A stretch of 6,366 nucleotides of DNA, from the NCBI GenBank assembly GCA_004566265.1, contig SPLB01000027.1:1-6366 (forward strand), written 5' to 3'. Below are positions 6,227 to 6,366 of the stretch, piece by piece. Below the pieces are notes generated by a model, which ran no database searches, was not told the origin of the DNA, and was given only the letters and a program-made list of their open reading frames with translations. How positions within the stretch are numbered: position 1 is the first letter of the stretch; the number at the start of each line of letters is the position of its first letter. Origin of the DNA: Paracoccaceae bacterium. GTDB taxonomy: Bacteria > Pseudomonadota > Alphaproteobacteria > Rhodobacterales > Rhodobacteraceae. The translations under genes and the position numbers were made by a program.

Positions 6227-6366
6227 TCACCGGCGGCGCTGAGGTGCTGTTGGAGGCGCTGCAGAGGCGGCGGGACGCTCAGGAGAGACTGGGGCATCTT
6301 TGATGTAGGGCAGGCGGTGCGCTGAGAGATTGGCGTTACGGTCCTGTTTTTGACCTTTGAGGTTGA
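6227..6366 (-). CDS. C-terminal end of an unidentified protein (5' part outside window)
   Basis: On the minus strand a frame is open from the right edge to TGA at 6229-6227 and gives 45 full codons. The tail begins NLKGQKQDRNANLSAHRLPY and ends in a Pro/Ala-rich, Arg-terminated segment (SAAPPTAPQRRR). The composition looks like a hydrophilic, disordered C-terminus of a real protein, but I do not recognise the family. A second minus-strand frame is also open from the edge to a TGA at 6159-6157 and ends in a Lys-rich stretch, so the true 3' end is uncertain. The gene would converge on the formate dehydrogenase/ProC-like genes. Confidence 0.5.
   Translation of the reverse strand, partial: NLKGQKQDRNANLSAHRLPYIKDAPVSPERPAASAAPPTAPQRRR

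Noticed and set aside
6137..6325. 62-codon plus-strand open frame in the 3' region
   Set aside because: It has no ribosome binding site, starts in the AT-rich tract, and is antisense to the more protein-like minus-strand frame at the edge.
1..6366. CRISPR array, tRNA, rRNA, insertion sequence or phage attachment site
   Set aside because: No spaced repeat array, cloverleaf, terminal inverted repeat, transposase or integrase was seen.

Overview
The window carries a NAD-dependent formate dehydrogenase locus from what is most likely an alphaproteobacterium of the Rhodobacteraceae/Roseobacter type. This placement is inference. It rests on the moderately GC-rich codon use, on the fusion of the FdsG- and FdsB-type modules into one diaphorase polypeptide (as in the two-subunit FDH1 of Methylobacterium), and on a matching FdsA-type catalytic subunit.

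Layout, left to right. Positions 1-486 (+) hold the C-terminal half of a LysR-type regulator. A 90-base gap (487-576) follows; at its left edge is a perfect 17-bp dyad with T-N11-A form that overlaps the regulator's stop codon. The gap also holds a TTGACG -35-like hexamer and a 9-bp direct repeat. Positions 577-2265 (+) encode the fused FdsG-FdsB subunit (2Fe-2S, FMN/NADH, 4Fe-4S). Three bases later, 2269-5043 (+) encodes the catalytic alpha subunit (2Fe-2S, two 4Fe-4S, then the FdhF-like 4Fe-4S and Mo/W-bisMGD domains with an active-site Cys-His pair). A hairpin with a short U-tract at 5082-5110 closes this operon. Positions 5216-5944 (+) encode a 242-residue relative of pyrroline-5-carboxylate reductase that lacks the usual catalytic signatures. 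The last ~420 bases are mostly non-coding. They contain two perfect DnaA-box sequences 21 bp apart, a probable terminator at 6093-6122, an AT-rich tract and, on the minus strand at the right edge, the probable C-terminal end of another gene.

How it works together: the alpha subunit oxidises formate to CO2 and passes electrons along its Fe-S clusters to the fused beta subunit, where FMN reduces NAD+. The LysR protein is the obvious candidate regulator. The FdsC/FdsD accessory and small subunits of the Rhodobacter/Cupriavidus type fds operons are absent here, so maturation factors must lie elsewhere.

The most unusual signal is the pair of consensus DnaA boxes beside an AT-rich tract in the 3' intergenic region. 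It could be part of a replication origin or a DnaA titration/regulatory site. No wholly new protein system is evident; the two enzyme subunits belong to well-known families.
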